From Rathayibacter iranicus NCPPB 2253 = VKM Ac-1602 (GTDB lineage: Bacteria; Actinomycetota; Actinomycetes; Actinomycetales; Microbacteriaceae): 62,701 nucleotides of DNA. The stretch's first letter is position 1. Each line of letters starts with the position of its first letter. Positions 16,196 to 24,781 of this stretch are shown piece by piece. Where the stretch lies: NCBI RefSeq assembly GCF_003149025.1, contig NZ_QGDV01000018.1, positions 1 through 62,701 on the forward strand, written 5' to 3'. The translations under genes were made by a program, and so were the position numbers. The notes beneath the pieces are model-generated. The model was given only the letters and a program-made list of their open reading frames with translations, made no database searches and was not told the origin of the DNA.

Positions 16196-16935
16196 AGCCG
16201 GTCGTCCCAGAATCCTTCGGCGCCGCGCCCGGTGCTCCTACTGGACGACGGACGCTCGGTGCGCGCGGGCGCGGCGCCCTGCACGACGCGATAGACGATG
16301 GACGTGCGCCCGATCGTGATGGTCTGTTCGGGGGCGAGGGGTGCCTGAGTGACGGGTCGGCCATCGAGCTTCGAGCCGTTGGTCGAGCCGAGGTCGTGCA
16401 CCTGCGCTCGCGAGCCGTCCCAGAGGATCTCGACGTGCTTGCGCGAGGTGCCCGAGTCATCCACGGTGATGTCGGCGTCGCTGCCGCGGCCGATCACCGT
16501 GCGCGCCCTGGTGATCGGGTGGCGTTTCCCGGCGATGTCGAGGACCGGCGTGTAGGCGACGGTGCCCTTGACGCTGCGGGAGTCGACCTCGACCATGCCG
16601 TCGCTGAGTGACGCGTCTGCCGCCAGCGAGATGTCGATCGGACCGGGGAAGCGGTAGCTCTGCTTGGTGGCGTGCTCGGTCGCGACGGTGGTGAGTTCGT
16701 CGATCAGGGTCGAGCCGAGCCGTTCCATCCGATCGAGATCGGTGGCGGACATCCGCAGGAGCAGGCTGTTGGGGACGAGGATGCGGTCGCGACTGACCAC
16801 GGCGGCGGTGGTGTCGAGCTCGCGGCGGAGGGCGGAAGCGAGCTCGACCGGTTGCAAACCCGACTTGAAGGTCCTCGCGAAAGCGCCGTTGACGACGCGC
16901 TCGAGTCCCTTCTCGAAGTTGTCCAGTATGCCCAC
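16192..16935 (-). CDS. fhaA: FHA domain protein FhaA (DUF3662-FHA)
   Basis: A 247-residue protein. The N-terminal 120 residues match the DUF3662 domain (GILDNFEKGLERVVNGAFA), followed by a C-terminal FHA domain with IGRGSDADI, SRKHVEI and DLGSTNGSKLDG. In the family, FhaA binds phosphorylated MurJ-type and PknB partners. The GTG start at 16935 is preferred over longer starts because the conserved family N-terminus begins there and GGAAGA lies just upstream. It is the first gene of the operon. Confidence 0.93.
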   Translation of the reverse strand: MGILDNFEKGLERVVNGAFARTFKSGLQPVELASALRRELDTTAAVVSRDRILVPNSLLLRMSATDLDRMERLGSTLIDELTTVATEHATKQSYRFPGPIDISLAADASLSDGMVEVDSRSVKGTVAYTPVLDIAGKRHPITRARTVIGRGSDADITVDDSGTSRKHVEILWDGSRAQVHDLGSTNGSKLDGRPVTQAPLAPEQTITIGRTSIVYRVVQGAAPARTERPSSSRSTGRGAEGFWDDRL

Positions 16936-17278
16936 AGTCTTCCGATCTTCCGGTTCGTCGCCTTCTCGGCGGTCGCGCACGGATCGAGATCTCTGCGTGC
17001 CCGTCGCCGCTGTCCTGTCTGGTCTGCGCCGCGCACGGCTACGGGCATGTTACTGGGATGGTCTGGATGCGCGATCCTCTGTGGAGGTTTCGCGGGTTAA
17101 GGGCCGTTTGGGCGCGTGGCGGGTCCGGGACGGCTGTCGTGCACGGTGAATGCGCGCGGGCACGGGCCGTTGTGCGGAGCAGCATGCGCGGTGGCATTCG
17201 GCGTGCGCGCTGGTCGAGGTTCGGTTCCTGTGCGGGGGATGTTACGATTTCTCGTCGGCGCTTCGGTGCCGTTGGTGA
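16936..17278. other. Intergenic region between fhaA and tRNA-Leu
   Basis: Divergent control region of 343 nt without a convincing gene. It must hold the fhaA operon promoter on the minus strand (a TAACAT hexamer at 17046-17051 read on minus is a candidate) and the tRNA promoter (TACGAT at 17243-17248). No repeat or conserved RNA is recognised. Confidence 0.4.
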
Positions 17279-17365
17279 GCGCGAGTGGCGGAATAGGCAG
17301 ACGCGCACGGTTCAGGTCCGTGTGCCCGAAAGGGCGTGGGGGTTCAACTCCCCCCTCGCGCACCA
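17279..17365 (+). tRNA. tRNA-Leu(CAG)
   Basis: An 87-nt type II tRNA with acceptor arm GCGCGAG pairing with CTCGCGC, a long variable arm, T arm GGGGGTTCAACTCCCCC and an encoded CCA. The anticodon loop TTCAGGT in stem CACGG/CCGTG gives anticodon CAG, reading the leucine codon CUG, the preferred Leu codon of high-GC genomes. Confidence 0.97.
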
Positions 17366-17382
17366 CAGTTCAGCAGATCCGC

Positions 17383-17420
17383 ACACAGCCCCCGATCGGA
17401 TCTCCGGTCGGGGGCTGTGT
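17383..17420 (+). terminator. tRNA-Leu terminator
   Basis: Perfect 13-bp arms ACACAGCCCCCGA (17383-17395) and its complement (17408-17420) around a 12-nt loop, 17 nt after the tRNA CCA. Confidence 0.85.
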
Positions 17421-17576
17421 CGTGTCCTGCGCATCCGTCTCTGTCGTCGTGGGTGCGCGCCTTGGTTCCGGCGGGACGCGCCGAGGTGTCTCCGGTACTC
17501 GCCGAGTTCGGTTGGTGGGCGAGTACGATGACAAACCACGGACAGTGGGCGGTCAGATCGAGGACTTAAATATGAC

Positions 17577-17600
17577 CTCCCTGTTCGATTGAGAAGGGAG
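17577..17600 (+). promoter_or_regulatory. Stem that could hide the antitoxin ribosome binding site
   Basis: CTCCCT (17577-17582) can pair with AGGGAG (17595-17600), and the second arm is the Shine-Dalgarno of the antitoxin gene (AAGGGAG, 4 nt before ATG 17605). Folding would lower translation. Upstream, GGTCA at 17551 and TGACC at 17573 form a spaced inverted repeat that may be an operator. Confidence 0.4.
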
Positions 17601-17604
17601 AGTC

Positions 17605-17979
17605 ATGCCGGCCCAGGAATCGGTGCGGACGAGCGCTCACGTCGATGCGCTTGAGGTCAGCCCGGACGACATCATCAGGCAACTGGCCGATGTGCTGAGC
17701 AAGCCCGTCGTCGCCTTCATCTTTGGCAAGGACGAGCGGACCATCAGTCGATGGATAGAGAATCCTCAGTTGCGTCTCCGAGCCGATGATGAGCAGAGGG
17801 CGCGGAACACCTACCAGGTCTACGCTCTGCTCGCGCCGTCGGAGGGTCCGCATACTGTGCGTGCCTGGTTCATGGGAATGAACCCGCAACTCGAGGACGA
17901 GGCGCCTGCGGAAGCTCTGGCAGAAGGTCGCTACCGCGAAGTGATGGCGGCCGCGCGCGCCTACGTGAACGGTGGGTAG
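17605..17979 (+). CDS. Xre/MbcA/ParS-type antitoxin of a RES-Xre toxin-antitoxin pair
   Basis: A 124-residue protein. A helical N-terminal region with an HTH-like segment (IIRQLADVLSKPVVAFIFGKDERTI, about residues 23-50, then SRWI) precedes a C-terminal toxin-binding-type region with WFMGMNPQLEDEAPAEAL, the signature of the DUF2384/MbcA C-terminal domain. It would neutralise a RES-domain toxin and repress its own operon. The next gene overlaps it by 8 nt and begins a RES domain, which supports the call. The coding region looks intact. Confidence 0.85.
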   Translation: MPAQESVRTSAHVDALEVSPDDIIRQLADVLSKPVVAFIFGKDERTISRWIENPQLRLRADDEQRARNTYQVYALLAPSEGPHTVRAWFMGMNPQLEDEAPAEALAEGRYREVMAAARAYVNGG

Positions 17980-18358
17980 GCCGCACACCGTTCCCGCTCC
18001 CGACGTGCTCTGGAGGGTCGGGCGGGCGACCGACCCAGCGCGTTTCACGACCGTCGATCCGATCGACGCATCGACGTCGACGGCAGGTAACCGCTTCGAC
18101 GTTCCCGGAGGCGCAGTACTGTACGCGGCGACGGAGCCGAGCGGAGCGTACGCGGAGACCATTTCGCGGCTTCGGCCGACGAGCCGGATGCGGGCACTCG
18201 CACGCGCGCTCACTCCATCGGGAATTCGAGCTGCTCGTCGGGACCAGACGCCGCTCGATGATGGCGAACCTTCACCGGGAACGCCGAACCTGGGCCATAG
18301 GACACGCTCGGGCCGCGCTCGGGCCCGGGAGATTTCTCCAGCAAGTCGCGCTTCATGA
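17972..18358 (+). pseudogene. Truncated RES-domain toxin
   Basis: The frame starts at GTG 17972 inside the antitoxin end. Residues 12-75 match the N-terminal half of a RES domain (WRVGRATDPARF, NRFDVPGGAVLYAATEPSGA, YAETISRLRP). RES toxins such as MbcT degrade or modify NAD+. From about 18210 the frame runs antisense through the tail of the convergent AlbA_2 gene, and its residues become low-complexity Arg/Pro without RES character. The family is usually 150-230 residues with conserved residues in the second half, so the toxin is probably inactive. The antitoxin remains whole. Confidence 0.7.
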
Positions 18359-19979
18359 GATCGGCGATGAGGCGGGAGGCCGTCTGCGCATCAAGATCGA
18401 GAAAGACCCGCACCATTCGGGCGTTGATGCTTCCTGTTTCCCGAAGGAGTTCGATCACCTTGCGATCCAATTGATCGGTCGTTCGTCGTCGATAGGTTAC
18501 CGCGGCCCCGAGAGCCGCGAGAGGACCTTCTCTGAGCCTGTAGCGCGGCAGGGTCTTCCTTGACGTCTCCCGGGTCGGCTCGAGGAGGGGCACTCGTTCG
18601 GAGCTCAGCCGCTCGAGGACCGACTGCGCTTCCGAGGTCCCCGACTTCTGGAGGAGCGGAACGAGTCCGTCGGCGGTCACCGTTCGTTGGGTGAGGAGCG
18701 TCAGGAGGATCGTCATCGTGTCCGCGTCCTCGGTCTCCTCCGGCGGAAGGGTGGCGACGAAGCGGGTGAGCGCGGAGTTGGGGGCGCCCCCGATCAGCGT
18801 GACGCGAACGTGGTCTCCCTCGGAGAGGAAAGAGGGTGGCTGATGGCCGAGTCGTGCCATCTCGGCGTACATCTTGTCGACACCGGACCCGGCGGTCTCT
18901 GCGTACCCCAGAGCACGGAGCGCGCCGGCGAGCTGGCCGTTCCGCGGACGCGAGGACGTCGTCAATACGTTGTCTGCGCGCACTCCGCTGACAAAGCCGC
19001 CGGGCGAGGTGACGACGAGCTGCGTCTGCGTATGCTCGACGGTGACGCGGCCGAGACCCCGATAGTCGCGATGCATGGCCGCGTTTACGACGACCTCGCG
19101 GATGGCTGCCTCGGGCAGATCGGAGACGTGGAGCTGCTGCCCCTTTCCGATCGAAACGGGCGTCGTGTCGATCCGAGCACCGATGAGCTGAAAGAGCTGT
19201 TCGAGGAGGAGCACGAGCGGACCGCTCAGCTGCTCGTTAGCTGTAACTGTTCCGGTAGGAGTCCGCTTGTGGACATAGGAGAACGTCGCAGTGTGCTCGT
19301 ATTGGTTTGTGACGAGGAGCGCGCCGGCGTTGGTGAGGCGGTCGTCCTCCGTCACCACACCGAGACCGCGGAGGACGTCGATGTCCTGCGTCTGCTGAGC
19401 GAGCCGCCGACCAGCAGGCGATACTGCGCGCTCGAGAAGCCGGCGGACCGCGGCGAGCGCGATCGGGTCGCAGGAGGACGCCTTCGTTCCGGACGCGGAT
19501 GCGGACCAGTCCAGACCTCGTCGTTCGGCGATAACGGAGGCGATGCGATCCGTCGACATTTGAGAGCAGGAGTCACCGATGCGCTCAGAGGGGATACGAC
19601 TCTTCGCACTGTGGACAGTGACGCTCGCCGGTACGTCAACGACGACGATCTGAACACCGTCGTGCTCGCGAGCGATGACGTCAACGAGCAGGCTCGGCTC
19701 CGTCAGCTCGTAGATGCGCGAGCGGGTCCGCTCCGGGTCAAGGCGCGAGCCGATGATCGCCTGAGGTCCGGCGATGCGGTCGTGGACACCGACGACAACG
19801 AGGCCGCCTGATGCGTTCGCGAAACAGGCGGCGGCCTCTGCGATGTTGACCAAGTCGTCGTCTGCGGACCGGCCGTCCACCTTGAAGTCGAGGTGCTGAT
19901 GCTCAAGTGCGTGCGCTGTCGATCCGGCCTGCAGAAGCCTGATCGCCTCCTCGAGGTCGCGGGCCGACGTTTCTCGCAT
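18210..19979 (-). CDS. AlbA_2 (Schlafen-type) DNA-binding domain / divergent HATPase protein
   Basis: A 589-residue protein. The N-terminus is an AlbA_2/Schlafen-type domain (residues about 20-140: HLDFKVDG, CFANASGGLVVVGVHD). The middle resembles the divergent ATPase of RecG-like regulators (EAAIREVVVNAAMHRDY, then SPGGF and GSGVDKM). The C-terminus has winged-helix-like segments (TGSINARMVRVFLDLDAQ). Such proteins are transcription-related or defence-associated. ATG 19979 with GGGGAAG upstream is chosen over 20060. Its 3' end overlaps the broken RES toxin, suggesting insertion into the toxin locus. Confidence 0.8.
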   Translation of the reverse strand: MRETSARDLEEAIRLLQAGSTAHALEHQHLDFKVDGRSADDDLVNIAEAAACFANASGGLVVVGVHDRIAGPQAIIGSRLDPERTRSRIYELTEPSLLVDVIAREHDGVQIVVVDVPASVTVHSAKSRIPSERIGDSCSQMSTDRIASVIAERRGLDWSASASGTKASSCDPIALAAVRRLLERAVSPAGRRLAQQTQDIDVLRGLGVVTEDDRLTNAGALLVTNQYEHTATFSYVHKRTPTGTVTANEQLSGPLVLLLEQLFQLIGARIDTTPVSIGKGQQLHVSDLPEAAIREVVVNAAMHRDYRGLGRVTVEHTQTQLVVTSPGGFVSGVRADNVLTTSSRPRNGQLAGALRALGYAETAGSGVDKMYAEMARLGHQPPSFLSEGDHVRVTLIGGAPNSALTRFVATLPPEETEDADTMTILLTLLTQRTVTADGLVPLLQKSGTSEAQSVLERLSSERVPLLEPTRETSRKTLPRYRLREGPLAALGAAVTYRRRTTDQLDRKVIELLRETGSINARMVRVFLDLDAQTASRLIADLMKRDLLEKSPGPERGPSVSYGPGSAFPVKVRHHRAASGPDEQLEFPME

Positions 19980-20121
19980 GTTTTCTCTTCCCCTGATCGT
20001 GTAGGGCTTGATAAAACTAGCGTAAAACTCGTGCAGGGGCCGCGGCTCGGCGTGGGGCATCTCGGCCGCGACTCACTGTGGCCAAACGACGGGTGTTCGG
20101 CGCCGAAAGAGTTGGGCGGGG

Positions 20122-20532
20122 TCAGCGGCGGGTGAGTTCGACCACGGGGATGACACGGGTGGTGCGTTTTTCGTATTCGCGGAAACCGGCGGAGGCGGTG
20201 GTGAACCGGGCCCAGCCCGCGTCGCGCTCGTCGCCGGTGAGGACGCGGGCGCGGACGTCGATGGTGCCGTCGTCGGGGGTTTCGATCCTGAGGTCGGGAT
20301 GCTCGACGAGGTTGTGGAACCAGGCCGGGTGCTTCGGGGCTCCGGCGGCCGATGCTGCGAGCAGCCAAACGTCCGCGGAAGGGTGCAGCGCCATCAGCGG
20401 AGTGACACGCTCCTCACCAGAGCGGGCGCCGCGGTGGTGCACCAGCACGAGACTTCTCCCGAAGCCTCCCGTGGTCACGGTGCCGCCGTTGGTGCGGAAC
20501 TCCTCGATGATGGTGTCGTTCCAGTCGGCCAT
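20122..20532 (-). CDS. Deazaflavin-dependent nitroreductase-like protein (Ddn family)
   Basis: A 136-residue split-barrel protein of the actinobacterial deazaflavin (F420)-dependent oxidoreductase / DUF385 family. Recognisable segments are LVLVHHRGARSGEERVTPL, SAAGAPKHPAWFHNLVEHP and a closing FREYEKRTTRVIPVVEL. These proteins bind F420 or a related cofactor and reduce diverse substrates. ATG 20532 has AGGAG 8 nt upstream. It follows the ROK gene on the same strand with a 23-nt gap. Confidence 0.88.
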   Translation of the reverse strand: MADWNDTIIEEFRTNGGTVTTGGFGRSLVLVHHRGARSGEERVTPLMALHPSADVWLLAASAAGAPKHPAWFHNLVEHPDLRIETPDDGTIDVRARVLTGDERDAGWARFTTASAGFREYEKRTTRVIPVVELTRR

Positions 20533-20555
20533 GCGTGTTCTCCTCGACGTGAGTG

Positions 20556-21788
20556 TCAGGCGTGGGCGCCGAGCGCGTCCTCGCACGCGCTGCGGTCGCA
20601 GGGCGAAGTGCCTCCGCTGACAGCGGCGGGATCCGCCAGCGCTCGTCGCCAGGGTAGCTCTGCGGCGCCGACGAGTTCCAGCCGCGAGCGCAGTGCTGCG
20701 CGCTCGATCCGCACGCCGCGGGCGAGGTCGCTGAGAGCGCGGGCGGAGACGCGGGCGGCGAGGCGCTCGCGGTCGACGGTAAGCAGTGAGCCGAGGAAGC
20801 CGCCGAGGACGACGGCGGTGGGGTTGAAGAGGTTGATGTAGGTCGACAGGCCCTCCGCGAGGAGGTCGACCTGGCGGGCGACCTCGGCGAGCACCAAGGG
20901 GTCGCGGGAGGTGCCGAGGGCGATGTCGAGTTCATCCTGGTCGAGGACGCGGGCGCCGAGGACGTCGAGGAGGGAGCGCATCCGCACCTCGGCCTCGAGG
21001 CAGCCGTGCCGGCCGCAGTTGCAGCGTCGGCCGTTCGTCACGACGAGGGTGTGACCGAGTTCGGCGGCGAATCCCGAGGAGCCCTGGAGTGGGACTCCGC
21101 CGATGATGACGCCTCCGCCGATGCCGCCGGCGCCGCCGGTCACGTAGACGACGTCGGCGACGCCGTGCGCGGCTCCGAAGAGAGACTCGCCGATGGCGCC
21201 GAGCGTCGCGTCGTTGCCGACCGCGACGGGGACATCGAGGGCCCGACCGAGTTGAGAGGCGAGGTCGACGTCGCGCCAGCCGAGGTGGGGTGCGCGGTGC
21301 ACGAAACCGGAGTCGGCCTGAACGAGGCCGGGGACGGCGACGCCGGCGCCGACCAGCACCCGCAGCGGTTCCCGCTCGGCGCGGAAGCCCTCGACGATGC
21401 CAGTGACGACGCGGACGACGGTGGCGGGATTCGCGGGCGTCGGGGTGTCGAAGCGGACGCGGCGCAGCAACTCGCCGTTCAGGCCGACCAGGCCGACGAT
21501 GATCGCGTCGGTGTCGAGGTGGACGCCGACGGCGGCGAAGCGGTGGCCGGGCACGACGGTGGAACTCGGGCGACCGATGCGGCCGTCGGGTGCGGTGGTT
21601 TCCTCCTCGACCCAGCCCAACTCGTTCAGTTCGCCGACCAGGTTCGCCACCGCCGAGCGGTTGAGGCCGGTGAGGCGGCCGAGGTCGGCGCGGCTGGTGG
21701 GTCCGGAGCGGTGCACGAGGGTGGCGAGGGTGGCGAGGTTGGTGCGGCGCAACAGTGCGTTGCTGGACGCTCCGACTGCTCCTGCCAT
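20556..21788 (-). CDS. ROK family transcriptional regulator (NagC/XylR-like)
   Basis: A 410-residue protein. The N-terminal winged helix-turn-helix (residues about 15-70: SRADLGRLTGLNRSAVANLV) is followed by a ROK sugar-kinase-like domain with the zinc motif C-x-C-G-x2-G-C-x-E (CNCGRHGCLEAE) and the segment ELGHTLV. It binds a sugar or sugar derivative and controls neighbouring transport genes. It lies 125 nt downstream of mmsB on the same strand, so it probably regulates the chvE-mmsA-mmsB transporter. Confidence 0.92.
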   Translation of the reverse strand: MAGAVGASSNALLRRTNLATLATLVHRSGPTSRADLGRLTGLNRSAVANLVGELNELGWVEEETTAPDGRIGRPSSTVVPGHRFAAVGVHLDTDAIIVGLVGLNGELLRRVRFDTPTPANPATVVRVVTGIVEGFRAEREPLRVLVGAGVAVPGLVQADSGFVHRAPHLGWRDVDLASQLGRALDVPVAVGNDATLGAIGESLFGAAHGVADVVYVTGGAGGIGGGVIIGGVPLQGSSGFAAELGHTLVVTNGRRCNCGRHGCLEAEVRMRSLLDVLGARVLDQDELDIALGTSRDPLVLAEVARQVDLLAEGLSTYINLFNPTAVVLGGFLGSLLTVDRERLAARVSARALSDLARGVRIERAALRSRLELVGAAELPWRRALADPAAVSGGTSPCDRSACEDALGAHA

Positions 21789-21913
21789 GATCGCCTGTCT
21801 GTCGCTCGGCCCGATCGGGGCACGGATGCACTCGGGCGCAGCACCTCCGAAGAAAAGCCGCGCCCGAGAATTGGAGAAGGGTGCCAAGATGCCCCCGATA
21901 TCTCCCTGGTTCG

Positions 21914-23143
21914 CTAGCGGCCGCCAGCGCGGCGCTTGTTGAAGATATCGAACGCGACCGCGAGCAGGAGCACGAAGCCCTTGATCGCCATCTGCCAGGC
22001 GGCGTCGACCGAGAGGATCGACAGGCCCATGTTGAGGACGCCCATCACGAGACCGCCGATGACGGCTCCGACGACGGTGCCCACGCCGCCCTGAACCGCG
22101 GCGCCACCGATGAAGACGGCAGCGATGGCGTCGAGTTCGTAGTTCTGTCCGGCCGAGGCGACCGCACCCCCGGCGCGGGCGGTGCTGACGATGCCCGCGA
22201 CTCCGGCCAGTGCGCCCATGTTGACGAAGATGAAGAAGTTGACCCACTTCGTCTTGACGCCCGACATCATCGCGGCGAACAGGTTCCCGCCCATCGCGTA
22301 GATGTGGCGGCCGAAGACGGTCCGGCCGAGCACGAAGCTGTAGGCGAGGATCAGCACGGCGAGCACGATCAGGATGATCGGGGTGCCGCTGTAGCCGGCG
22401 AGCAGCCAGGCGAGCGCCATGATGGCGACGACGGCGATGGTCGCCTTTGCCACCATCGAACCGACCGGCTCGCGGGGGAGTTCGAGGCGGCGGAGGGTGG
22501 CGCGGGTCCGAAGCTGTTGTGCGACGAGCACGACGCAGACGAGGAGGCCGAGGACCAGAGTGAGCGCGTCACGGCCGGCGATACCGCCGAGGATGCCCGG
22601 CAGCCATCCGGCGCCGATGGCGGTGAACTCGGTCGGGAGGCCGTTGATGGTTCCGCCGGTGAGCAGTACCAGGGTGAAGCCACGGAAGATCAGCATGCCC
22701 GCGAGGGTCACGATGAACGCCGGTATCCCGACGAAGGCGACCCAGAAGCCCTGCCAGGCTCCGACGGCTGCGCCAGTGACGAGGGCGACGACGACGGCGG
22801 CCCACCAGGGCAGGCCCCAGTTGTTCATCGCAATGGCCGAGATGGCGCCGACCATCGCCACGACCGAGCCGACCGAGAGGTCGATGTGGCCGGCGATGAT
22901 GACCATCACCATGCCGATCGCGAGGATCAGCACGTAAGCGTTCTGCTGAATCAGGTTGTTGACGTTGCCGGGCAGCAGGAGTCGCCCATTTGTCAGCACT
23001 TGGAAGAGCAGGATGATGATGGCCAGCGCGGCGAGGATGCCGTACTGCCGGAGGTTGATGTTGAGCCTGCGCGCGCGCTTGGGCGGGGTGGCGGGCGTGT
23101 TCGCGGGCGTGTTCGCCGGCGCTGTCGTGGTCGTGGCGCTCAT
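21914..23143 (-). CDS. mmsB: Multiple monosaccharide ABC transporter permease
   Basis: A 409-residue polytopic permease of the ribose/xylose (BPD_transp_2) family with about ten helices. Signatures are [33 protein letters not shown] and [19 protein letters not shown]. It forms the membrane channel of the importer. The ATG at 23143 overlaps the ATPase stop by 4 nt and has GGAAAGGA upstream. Confidence 0.93.
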   Translation of the reverse strand: MSATTTTAPANTPANTPATPPKRARRLNINLRQYGILAALAIIILLFQVLTNGRLLLPGNVNNLIQQNAYVLILAIGMVMVIIAGHIDLSVGSVVAMVGAISAIAMNNWGLPWWAAVVVALVTGAAVGAWQGFWVAFVGIPAFIVTLAGMLIFRGFTLVLLTGGTINGLPTEFTAIGAGWLPGILGGIAGRDALTLVLGLLVCVVLVAQQLRTRATLRRLELPREPVGSMVAKATIAVVAIMALAWLLAGYSGTPIILIVLAVLILAYSFVLGRTVFGRHIYAMGGNLFAAMMSGVKTKWVNFFIFVNMGALAGVAGIVSTARAGGAVASAGQNYELDAIAAVFIGGAAVQGGVGTVVGAVIGGLVMGVLNMGLSILSVDAAWQMAIKGFVLLLAVAFDIFNKRRAGGR

Positions 23144-24681
23144 CGGGCCTGTTCCTTTCCGGCGGTCATGTAGTGCATGAGGTGCTCCTGGGTGGCGTCG
23201 GCACGGTCGATCTCGCCCGTGATGCGCCCCTCGGAGATGGTGTAGATGCGGTCGGCGAGGCCGATCAGTTCGGGTAGCTCGGACGAGATGACGACGACCG
23301 CCTTGCCCTGGGCTGCGAGTTCGTTGATGATCCCGTAGATCTCGTACTTCGCTCCCACGTCGATGCCGCGGGTGGGCTCGTCGAGGATCAGCACGTCGGG
23401 GCCGGAGAAGATCCACTTCGAGAGGACGACCTTCTGCTGGTTGCCTCCGGAGAGCTTGCCGGTGACGGCCGAGACGGTTGGCGCCTTGATGTTCATCTTC
23501 GAGCGGTAGGAGTCGGCGACTTTGTATTCGCGGTGCTTGTCGATGACGCCGAGTCGAGCCAGACGCGAGAGGGCGGCGGCCGAGACGTTGACGGTGATGT
23601 CGCCGATGAGGTTGAGGCCGTAGCGCTTGCGGTCCTCGGTCGCGTAGGCGAGGCCGTTGCGGATTGCCTCGTCAACGGTGCGAGTGTGGATCTCTTTGCC
23701 GTCCTTGAAGACGCGGCCCGAGATGCCGGTGCCGTAACTGCGACCGAAGATGCTCATCGCGAGTTCGGTGCGGCCCGCGCCCATCAGCCCCGCGAATCCG
23801 ACGATCTCGCCGGCGCGCACGGTGAAGGAGGCATCGTCGACGACTATGCGGTTGATATCGACGGGGTGGTGGACGGTCCAGTTCTCGACGCGCAGCTTTT
23901 CCTCACCGATCTGCGGATCGCGCGGCGGGAACATGCTGTTGAGGTCACGGCCGACCATCGCGCGAATAATTCGGCTCTCGGAGGCCTGCTCGCCGGCCAT
24001 CGGGAAGCTCTCGATGGTGCGGCCGTCACGGATGATCGTGACGGTGTCCGCGATGGCGCGAATCTCCTTCAGCTTGTGGCTGATAATGATGCAGGTGATG
24101 CCCTGGGTGCGGAGCTGATCGATCAGACCGAGCAGGTGGTCGCTGTCCTCGTCGTTGAGGGCGGCGGTCGGCTCGTCGAGGATGAGGAGCTTGACCTCCT
24201 TGGCGAGGGCCTTGGCGATCTCGACGAGTTGCTGCTTGCCGACGCCGAGCTCGAGAATCTTGGTCGCTGGGCTCTCGGCGAGTCCGACGCGGGCGAGCAG
24301 TCGGGCTGCCTCCGCGTTGGTGGCGTTCCAGTTGATGACTCCGCGGGTGGACTTCTCGTTGCCGAGGAAGATGTTCTCGGCAATAGAGAGGTAGGGGCTG
24401 AGGGCAAGTTCCTGGTGGATGATGACGATGCCATCGGCTTCGCTGTCATTGATCGACCGGTACTGCGCCTCCTTGCCCTCGAACTCGATGGTGCCCTCGA
24501 AGCTGCCGTGCGGATAGACGCCGGAGAGGACTTTCATCAGGGTCGATTTACCGGCACCGTTCTCGCCACAGATGGCGTGGACTTCGCCGGGCTGGACCGA
24601 GAGCGAGACGCCGTCGAGGGCGCGGACGCCACCGCCGAATTCCTTGACGATGTCGCGCATGATGAGGATGGGACTGGCCAA
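23140..24681 (-). CDS. mmsA: Multiple monosaccharide ABC transporter ATP-binding protein
   Basis: A 513-residue protein with two fused ABC domains, as in sugar importers of the MmsA/XylG type. The first domain has Walker [10 protein letters not shown] and Walker [10 protein letters not shown]; the second has the signature LSGGNQQKV and Walker B ILDEPTRG. The second domain lacks a good Walker A (GLMGAGRTE), which is normal for this family. It powers uptake of monosaccharides bound by ChvE. Confidence 0.93.
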   Translation of the reverse strand: MASPILIMRDIVKEFGGGVRALDGVSLSVQPGEVHAICGENGAGKSTLMKVLSGVYPHGSFEGTIEFEGKEAQYRSINDSEADGIVIIHQELALSPYLSIAENIFLGNEKSTRGVINWNATNAEAARLLARVGLAESPATKILELGVGKQQLVEIAKALAKEVKLLILDEPTAALNDEDSDHLLGLIDQLRTQGITCIIISHKLKEIRAIADTVTIIRDGRTIESFPMAGEQASESRIIRAMVGRDLNSMFPPRDPQIGEEKLRVENWTVHHPVDINRIVVDDASFTVRAGEIVGFAGLMGAGRTELAMSIFGRSYGTGISGRVFKDGKEIHTRTVDEAIRNGLAYATEDRKRYGLNLIGDITVNVSAAALSRLARLGVIDKHREYKVADSYRSKMNIKAPTVSAVTGKLSGGNQQKVVLSKWIFSGPDVLILDEPTRGIDVGAKYEIYGIINELAAQGKAVVVISSELPELIGLADRIYTISEGRITGEIDRADATQEHLMHYMTAGKEQAR

Positions 24682-24735
24682 CAGGGCCTCACTTCATTGG
24701 GGGGAGTGGTGTGCGGACAGAGAGAAAGGGGAGAA

Positions 24736-24775
24736 GGGCGGGGTGAGGGAGAATGACTCCTCCCTCACCCCGCCC
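24736..24775 (-). terminator. Strong hairpin between chvE and mmsA
   Basis: Sixteen-bp perfect arms (24736-24751 and 24760-24775, GGGCGGGGTGAGGGAG and its complement) with an 8-nt loop, beginning 6 nt after the chvE stop. It probably terminates a share of transcripts, so that the binding protein is made in excess over the ATPase and permease, and it may protect the chvE mRNA 3' end. Confidence 0.8.
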
Positions 24776-24781
24776 GACGGA

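Noticed and set aside
17366-20121. Complete integrative element at tRNA-Leu
   Set aside because: No integrase and no second copy of the tRNA 3' end could be found in the window.
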